Below the pieces are notes generated by a model. It did not search any database. It was not told the DNA's origin and was given only the letters and a program-made list of their open reading frames with translations. 7,570 nucleotides of DNA from an uncultured Treponema sp. (lineage in GTDB: Bacteria > Spirochaetota > Spirochaetia > Treponematales > Treponemataceae). Location of the stretch: NCBI GenBank assembly GCA_937893155.1, contig CALBGU010000040.1, positions 1 through 7,570 of the forward strand, written 5' to 3'. Positions within the stretch are counted from its first letter, which is position 1; every line of letters starts with the position of its first letter. Position numbers and translations under genes: made by a program. Shown piece after piece: positions 1 to 5,700 of this stretch.

Positions 1-245
1 CGTATCCCGAAATGAGCAAGGCGGTGGATTTGTGGGAAAGTCTTGGCTCAAAGGTCGCGCGCGGCGAGGCGATGTGGAATCCAAAGGCGAGCGCAGACGA
101 AATGAAAGAGAACGTGTCGGCAATGCTTGAAAAAGACGCAGATATCCGAATGAACGTGTTTGCAGGCGGCAGCCATATGTACACTTGGAGCATCGCATAC
201 AACATCGAGGGCATTCGCGATTGGCTCTTTGCGCAGTCAAAATAG
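1..245 (+). CDS. Alpha/beta hydrolase (esterase/peptidase-like), C-terminal fragment
   Basis: This is the end of a gene whose start lies left of the window. The frame is open from base 3 (Tyr-Pro-Glu, then Met at 12), so the ATG at 12 is probably internal rather than the start. The visible ~80 residues end at a TAG (243-245). The segment 'FAGGSHMYTW' followed by 'IEGIRDWLFAQ' matches the usual C-terminus of alpha/beta hydrolases of the predicted esterase / prolyl-oligopeptidase-like group. In these, the His of the 'SHM' or 'THM' motif completes the Ser-Asp/Glu-His triad, and a helix ending in WLF(A/E)Q closes the domain. The nucleophile and acid are outside the window, so substrate and location (cytoplasm or envelope) cannot be judged. 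The gene converges on the diguanylate cyclase gene, with 68 bases between the two stop codons. Family assignment is fairly secure; specificity is unknown. Confidence 0.72.
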   Translation, partial: YPEMSKAVDLWESLGSKVARGEAMWNPKASADEMKENVSAMLEKDADIRMNVFAGGSHMYTWSIAYNIEGIRDWLFAQSK

Positions 246-297
246 CGTGGGGAATTCCCGACGACGTGCCTGAAGAAAAAGGAGCGCGTGGGGAATT
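245..297. repeat. Short direct and inverted repeats in the convergent intergenic gap
   Basis: The 12-mer GCGTGGGGAATT occurs at 245-256 and again, identically, at 286-297. The first copy runs into GGGAATTCCC (250-259), a perfect 10-base palindrome. Its AATTCCC half (253-259) also pairs with GGGAATT at 291-297, giving a possible 7-bp stem with a 31-base loop. The first repeat begins on the last base of the hydrolase stop codon. The stem has a long loop and no following T tract on either strand, so it is not a convincing intrinsic terminator, although it sits where a bidirectional one would be expected. The repeats are seen directly; any function is unknown. Confidence 0.55.
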
Positions 298-313
298 GGC
301 GAAGGGGTGAACT

Positions 314-1393
314 TTATGCGTTGACGACTTGATTTTTGCCGTGCTGTTTGCCGAAATAAAGGCGGTTATCGGCGATTTTGATAAGCTCGTCAATGCTTTT
401 GTCCGCGCGGTAGCTTGCCACTCCGATTGTAACCGTAACGGCGATGTCTTTGCTGTTGTAGCTCACGCGCTCTTTTTCGATGTCGGCTCTGATTCGCTCG
501 GCAACGTGCGCGGTAACTTCTTTGTCGGCTCGCACCATCACCAAAATCTCCTCGCCGCCGTAACGAAACACCTCATCATCTTTTCGCACATCGCACGAAA
601 TAATATTTGCCACTGTTTTGAGGATTAAATCGCCGCAATCGTGTCCGTAAGTGTCGTTAATGCGCTTGAAATTGTCGAGGTCGCACATCAAAAGGCTGAA
701 CGTGCCGTCTCCCTTTTGTGCACTCTTCATCATCGAAGCGATGTGGCTTTTCATACTGCGGCGGTTGTGAAGAAGGGTGAGAGTGTCGTAATCGGCAAGT
801 TTTTCCAGTTCGTTTGCGAGTTTCGTTTCAACAAGATACGTTATGAGCCACAGGCAAAACGAGGTGAGGAAGAGAAAAATGAGGCGCAAAAGCAAATTCG
901 GCGCAAAAAGGCTGTTCGTGGCAGGCAGAAAAATGTTTGGACGAATTGCCCATTGCGCAATAGTTGACAGCGTCAGCTCTGCTATCATCAAAAGCACAAA
1001 GCGGCTGTCCAGAAAAAACACATCGAGCATCAAAAAATACGCATAGAACATAAAAGATTCGCTTCGGGTAAGCACTATGCACATAAAATTCCACTGAATC
1101 AGCTCAAGAACGGCGACATAGATTTTGCCTTTTTTAATTCTTCCCGCCTTGAGTGCGCCGTCGCTCGTAAAACTATGCTTCAAAAGCACAAGAGCAATCA
1201 AAAGATACGCCGTGCAGGACGAGGCAAAAACCACAAGGAGCGTCGCGGAAACTTCAGGATAATAGCCGAAAAGCATTTTCATCGTGATTGCGAAAGCCGC
1301 AGAGGCAAGTGTAGACAAAGGAAAGAGCAAAATTACAATCTTAAATACATTCGACATATAAATTTCAATCGCTGACAGATTTTCTTCGTTCAT
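314..1393 (-). CDS. Membrane-bound diguanylate cyclase (GGDEF domain)
   Basis: Predicted to condense two GTP into cyclic di-GMP at the inner membrane. From the ATG at 1393 the protein has 359 residues. An N-terminal region with about six hydrophobic segments (roughly 15-38, 49-72, 91-108, 113-129, 131-150, 166-188) leads through a short helical linker (KLANELEKLADYDTLT, ~191-206) into a complete GGDEF domain (~200-357). Visible motifs are LTLLHNRR (205-212), the metal/substrate segment CDLDNFKRIND (237-247), the signature GGEEI (279-283) and an RxxD inhibitory site (Arg270, Asp273) exactly five residues before the signature. GGEEI differs from the common GG(D/E)EF only in the last residue. 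The membrane part resembles no sensor family I can name. An upstream TTG at 1429 would add 12 residues, but the ATG at 1393 has an AAGGAG eight bases before it. The gene lies 43 bases downstream of the transporter gene and is probably cotranscribed with it. Stop is TAA. Confidence 0.93.
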   Translation of the reverse strand: MNEENLSAIEIYMSNVFKIVILLFPLSTLASAAFAITMKMLFGYYPEVSATLLVVFASSCTAYLLIALVLLKHSFTSDGALKAGRIKKGKIYVAVLELIQWNFMCIVLTRSESFMFYAYFLMLDVFFLDSRFVLLMIAELTLSTIAQWAIRPNIFLPATNSLFAPNLLLRLIFLFLTSFCLWLITYLVETKLANELEKLADYDTLTLLHNRRSMKSHIASMMKSAQKGDGTFSLLMCDLDNFKRINDTYGHDCGDLILKTVANIISCDVRKDDEVFRYGGEEILVMVRADKEVTAHVAERIRADIEKERVSYNSKDIAVTVTIGVASYRADKSIDELIKIADNRLYFGKQHGKNQVVNA

Positions 1394-1401
1394 ACAGTGC
1401 G

Positions 1402-1407
1402 CTCCTT
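1402..1407 (-). promoter_or_regulatory. Shine-Dalgarno of the diguanylate cyclase gene
   Basis: The minus strand reads AAGGAG eight bases before the ATG at 1393. This selects that ATG over the in-frame TTG at 1429, which lies upstream of the Shine-Dalgarno and would place it inside the coding region. Confidence 0.82.
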
Positions 1408-1436
1408 GTGTGTTTTGTTTTACAGGCAATTTTATA

Positions 1437-2615
1437 TTACTTATTATAACGCAGTGCCGTCAGAATTGCTAAGAGCAGGAATAAAATTGCTGTGCCCAAA
1501 AAGAGCATATTCACGTTCGCGGCGGCGGAAGCGAGGAACAAAAAGACGACATCGCACAAGTTCGCGCCTTGATTGAGCACGGATAAGACGGTCGCTCTGT
1601 TTTCGCCGAGTTCTAAAGCGTCGATGAGCTTGTTTTGCGCCTTTGACAACAGCGAGCGTGTTAAGCCCAGCATAAGCGGCAAAAGCAACATCGGAGCGAA
1701 CACCGCGTAATTCGTGCTTTTGTAAAGGGCGAACGTGAGCAGTGCATTGAGCGCAAAAAGTGCAGTCAAAGCAGCCTTTTCGCTGCGCTTTTCGAGCCGC
1801 GGAACAATCAGCGGAGATAACAGCTCTATCGCCGAATAGCCGAGAATGACCGCGCTGATTGCGTTTTCGTTTATGCCGCATTCTTCGAGCTTGATGATAA
1901 AGAAAAAGTTGACGATGTACACCCCCAGCGACAAAAACGACGACACAAAAAAGATTGCTATCAATGCAGGATTGGTTACGATTTTTTTTATCAACTTCTT
2001 CGTGTTTTGTTTTTCTTGTGCGTGTGTCGGTTGAGAAACACCCTGTGTTTGAGAAACAGGCTGTGCCTGGAAAAAAGAAGCGATAAGGGCGATGATATGA
2101 GAAAAGAGCGTGAATAAAAGAAGATAGTTCATTCCGAGAAACGCATTTATCGGCACAAAAAGCAACGTGCTGATGATAAAGGAAGCCGTGGCAAATGAGG
2201 ACGCGATAGACGATACTTTGAGATATTTCTCCTCGCCGAAAAGCGTGTAATAATACGCCTCTGTCGTCCCCGATTCAAAGCATATCGAAGTTGCTTCAAT
2301 GACGGAGGCAAGGGCGAACAGGTAAAAATTGCCGCCGATAAAAAACAGCAATCGCACGGTTGTAAGCAGTAATTGCGCGAGAATCAGCGATTTTTTGTAG
2401 CCGATTTTGTCGGTGAGAACGCCGCAGGGGATTTCGAGCGCGAAAACGCACAGCGAGGAAATGACTTGCAGATAAAAGAATTGCGAGAGGGTGATTCCGC
2501 AGCGTGTGCGTACAAGAAGCGCGACGGGCGCGAAAAAGACGAGTGAATCGAAAAAACTGACAATGTATAAAGGCATAGTCGCCTTTTTGTGAGAGAAAAA
2601 ATCCTTAAAAGACAT
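1437..2615 (-). CDS. Major facilitator superfamily (MFS) transporter
   Basis: A 392-residue inner-membrane protein of usual MFS length with about twelve hydrophobic helices in two halves, separated by a polar loop at ~183-212 (Gln/Lys-rich, with PVSQTQGVSQP). MFS motif A is clear between helices 2 and 3: GVLTDKIGYKK (65-75). Further family-like features are the SGTTEAYYYTL stretch (115-125) and, in the C half, a charged loop followed by ENRATVLSVLNQGANL (338-353). This type is seen in drug-efflux-like and uncharacterised MFS proteins, driven by an ion gradient. No residue pattern identifies the substrate or direction. I chose the ATG at 2615 because AAAAGGA lies eight bases before it. An in-frame TTG at 2636 would give seven more residues but lies upstream of that Shine-Dalgarno, within the palindrome. 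It is the first gene of a probable two-gene unit with the diguanylate cyclase. Stop is TAA. Confidence 0.88.
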   Translation of the reverse strand: MSFKDFFSHKKATMPLYIVSFFDSLVFFAPVALLVRTRCGITLSQFFYLQVISSLCVFALEIPCGVLTDKIGYKKSLILAQLLLTTVRLLFFIGGNFYLFALASVIEATSICFESGTTEAYYYTLFGEEKYLKVSSIASSFATASFIISTLLFVPINAFLGMNYLLLFTLFSHIIALIASFFQAQPVSQTQGVSQPTHAQEKQNTKKLIKKIVTNPALIAIFFVSSFLSLGVYIVNFFFIIKLEECGINENAISAVILGYSAIELLSPLIVPRLEKRSEKAALTALFALNALLTFALYKSTNYAVFAPMLLLPLMLGLTRSLLSKAQNKLIDALELGENRATVLSVLNQGANLCDVVFLFLASAAANVNMLFLGTAILFLLLAILTALRYNK

Positions 2616-2623
2616 AATAATAA

Positions 2624-2630
2624 TCCTTTT
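2624..2630 (-). promoter_or_regulatory. Shine-Dalgarno of the MFS transporter gene
   Basis: The minus strand reads AAAAGGA, eight bases before the ATG at 2615. It settles the start choice against the TTG at 2636. Its first two A residues (2630, 2629) are the end of the 15-base palindrome at 2629-2643. Confidence 0.75.
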
Positions 2631-2643
2631 CGTCAATGACGAA
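2629..2643. promoter_or_regulatory. Perfect 15-base palindrome next to the MFS ribosome-binding site
   Basis: The minus strand reads TTCGTCATTGACGAA: seven-base arms around one central base, with no mismatch. It lies just upstream of, and overlaps by two bases, the transporter's Shine-Dalgarno. As DNA it has the size and symmetry of an operator for a dimeric repressor such as TetR or MarR types. As RNA it could fold into a 6-bp stem with a three-base loop whose descending arm touches the Shine-Dalgarno. Either would affect transporter and cyclase expression. No regulator gene is present in the window. The palindrome is seen directly; its role is inferred. Confidence 0.5.
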
Positions 2644-2729
2644 TAAACAGGTGTTCCCTGTGAATTGAGATAATGCGTAAAAGCAAGATTGGATTATTTT
2701 TTGTCGCCTAAGGTCGTTTCATATCTGTA

Positions 2730-2759
2730 ACAATAGCCGTTTTTCTGTGCTGCTGTCAA
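2730..2759 (-). promoter_or_regulatory. Candidate sigma70-type promoter for the transporter-cyclase unit
   Basis: On the minus strand a perfect -35 box TTGACA (2759-2754) is followed after 18 bases by TATTGT (2735-2730), which matches the TATAAT consensus at four of six positions. Transcription would start near 2723 and leave a leader of roughly 105-110 bases before the transporter ATG. The palindrome at 2629-2643 lies inside that leader. The weak -10 box keeps this a candidate only. Confidence 0.4.
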
Positions 2760-2780
2760 GCGTCCGATTTTGCGCAAACG

Positions 2781-5700
2781 CTATTCTTTGATGACAAGGA
2801 CTTTTCGCGTTTCGTCGATGTCGGCGGAGAGGACGCGCACAAAATACATTCCGCGCGCAACGCTTTTGCCCGCGCCGTTCGTGCCGTTCCACGTGAAATA
2901 GTGCTTGCCCGCTTTGACGCGCGATTTTGAGAGCGTGCGCACAATGCGACCGTCCAGCGTCATCACATAGACGCTCAGCGTGCCGCTCGACGGCGTGTCT
3001 ACCACGATGGTGGTCTGCTCTTTTTGCAGGGAGTTGATGACGTTGTTCAAAATCGTAACGCCGCCGCGCTGCGCCTTTATGTCCGAAAGCGTGAACCGCC
3101 ACGTGTCCAAGGTTCTCGGGTCGCTTGAGTCGGTCTGTCGAAGGACTGGGAGCGTGGTAGTTTTGTTTCCGTCTAAGCTACGAGTGAAGACATTGCCTGA
3201 TGAATCTGCGAGGACGAACATAAACTCCACGGCATCTCCTGCCTGTGCGCCAGAAAGTGCCGAAGACGCAAAATCAAGCGTGAAATTGCGAAGATACGAC
3301 GCGCCTGCGGTTTTGCCCGCGATTGAAGGCACATTTTCATAAAGTGATGTGTCAGAGCTTTTCGGCGAGGATTTTTTTGCATACATCAAAAGCGAATCCG
3401 AAAAATCAAGCGTGAAATCAAGGTTTCCGTTTGCGTCCGCTGCCGTGGCGATGTGGGTCGAAACCGTGACGCTGTAGCCGTCTTCCGCGGAGAAAAGCAC
3501 CTTTCCGTCCTCTCCAGAATCCTTTGAGAAATTGCGCGCGGTGTATGCGTCGGGCAGGTCTTCGGATAAGTTTGGCTTGGCATAAAGAACTTCCACCGCG
3601 CCCGCGACGACGTGGCTCACGCAATGCGTCAATGGCGAAAGCATTTTTCCGCCCTCGCCAAAAAACACGGTGGACGTTTCGGTTACCGCAAGGTCGGCAT
3701 TTTTTACGTCGTCCAGCGTGATTCTGCCCGAAATCGTGATGATAATCCCCGATTCGCCGTTCGAGTTTTCCACGATTTTTGCCGCAGTTGCGCGGTAAAT
3801 GTCCTCGCCGTTTTTCTGCACGGCAAAAGTGGAGCTGACGGAGCTGATGTCCGTCGCGGTGGTCAAAAGCGCGCCGTCCGGGCTGTAGAGCATTGAATTG
3901 AACGCAATGTAAATGCTGTTTGAGCCAACAGGCGCGATTGTTTTTATGATTGCGAGTTTGTTCACGATTTTCCAGCCGTTTTTGTAGACGACGGAATATT
4001 CAGAAGCGGAAGATGGCTGGCTGTTTTTTGCCTCGAATGTGCCAGAAACGACGTTGCCTGCGCTTTCTGCAATCGTAATTTTGCTGCCGATTGAAAGATA
4101 ATTTCCCGAATATTCAGAAAGGATTGCGACAAATTGCCCCGAGCCTGCAAGCGAAAGCAGATTGTCTTCCTCGCCCGAGAGCGTGAGTGCGCCCAAAATG
4201 GTTTGCGTGTCTGAAATGCTCAGTGTCGAGCCACCCGCGGCGCATCTGAGATTGTAGAACGTGGTTGCGCCAGAAATGGACGCGATTTTGCTGAAAACAA
4301 CCGTGCTGTTTTTTGCCGAGAACGTGCCGCTGTTCGTCCAGTTGCCGCTGACGGTGATTGAATATGCGTCTTTTGCAGTGCTTCCTACCGAGAGCGTTGC
4401 GCCGCTTGCTATCGATACGCTTGTTATCGCTGTATTGCCGCTGAGCGTCGTTGTGCCACTCGAAACTGTGAGAGCACCGATTTTGTCTGTGCCTGTGGTT
4501 ACGGCTGTGTTCACTGTGCCTGTGGTCTTGAGCGGAGTAGCGTTGTATGTTGCCGTCGTAAGCGTTAGACCGTTGCCGCCGTTTAGCGTGAATACCGCAG
4601 TTCCCGACGGCGTGAGAGAGAACAAAGATATTGCAGAAGCAGTAGAGCCACTTTGCGTGATAGAGCCGCCAGCGGTCGCCGTGATTTTGTCGCTTGTGCC
4701 TGTATATGAGCCGAAGCTAAGTGCATTAGTGCCAAGAGCAAGCGTGCCGTTATTCGTCAGCGTGTTTGTTGCGCTCACTGCTCCGCCTGCTAAAAGCGTG
4801 GTCGCCGTGCCGATTGTTATGTATGCGGCTTCAAGCGCGGAATCTGTTGTCGCAGAGTTGTTAAGCGCAAGGGAATTACACGTCATTTTTGTTGTGTCGC
4901 TCGCTTTTTTGAGTGAAATTGTGCTGTTCGCGTTTAGGCTTATTGTGCCTGCGCCGTTTAGAACGACACCGCCCGAAAATGCGTTTTCGTTGCTTGTCAA
5001 AGAAAGCGTGTTTGTGCTTCCGTTCGCTATTGTCGTTGCACCCGAAACAGTGAGCGAGTCTGTAATCGAGCCTGCCGCCCCTGTTACGAAAGACAAATTA
5101 ACGTAAGACGCGCCCCACGGAAGCGATGTTAAGCCCGTGCCGAAATACTCAACAGAGCTGTTTGCGCCGTTTGTCTTAGTGCCTGTAATCGTCTGGCTAC
5201 CTGCAAGATTCAGCGTGCCGTAGTTCTTGATTTCTGTGGCGGTTACATCGAATGAGGCGAGCTTTAGTGTGGCGTAGTTTGTGATTGTGTCTGCTGCCGT
5301 AATATTTGCGCCGAGCGTCAATGTTGCATTGTGCGTTGTAGCGTTTTCTGTGCCGACCGTTATGCTTCCCACAGTGTAAACAGAGCTTGTTAGCGGATAG
5401 TTAGAAAGCGAATCGGGGATAATGACTTTTGCGTCTTCAAGATTTGTGCTGCCGGGAACAATGCCTAAATCCCAGTTGCTTTCGGTTGCCCAATCCGTAG
5501 AAGTTGCGCCTGTCCATTTGATAAGCAAAGAAGAAAACTTCCAGCCGTTCGCATAGCAAGAAGCAACGGTCGCGCCATTTGCGGTATCGGGCGCGCTATA
5601 AGCAACAGAAAAAGCTCCTGCGATTATCGTCGAAGACTCTCCGATTTTTATGCTAGAGCCGATAGAAAGATATTCACCAGTAACGTTCGCCTTTGCCGCC

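Noticed and set aside
329..967. Plus-strand open frames (329-628, 641-967) opposite the diguanylate cyclase
   Set aside because: The minus strand encodes an intact GGDEF domain there; the plus-strand translations show no family features.
2647..2661. Small hairpin ACAGG-N5-CCTGT in the leader of the transporter gene
   Set aside because: Five base pairs with a five-base loop occur often by chance and no tract or conserved riboswitch element accompanies it.
2759..2782. Possible terminator after the giant gene: AGCGT (2759-2763) pairs with ACGCT (2778-2782), with TTTGCGCAAA at 2769-2778
   Set aside because: The stem is only five pairs with a 14-base loop, overlaps the stop codon and is not followed by a T run on the minus strand. 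It is too weak to call.
2719..3102. Minus-strand open frame of 127 codons, Arg/His/Ala-rich
   Set aside because: It overlaps the FlgD-like domain of the giant protein in another frame. The domain's clear conservation identifies the real frame; the Arg/His bias is typical of an out-of-frame reading of G+C-rich DNA.
4261..5106. Long open frame on the plus strand (281 codons) inside the giant gene, giving a Val/Ala/Pro/Leu-rich protein
   Set aside because: It is antisense to the Ser/Thr/Gly/Asn-rich repeats. The codons used there leave few stops on the opposite strand, and the translation has the monotonous composition expected of such a shadow. No Shine-Dalgarno or domain is visible.
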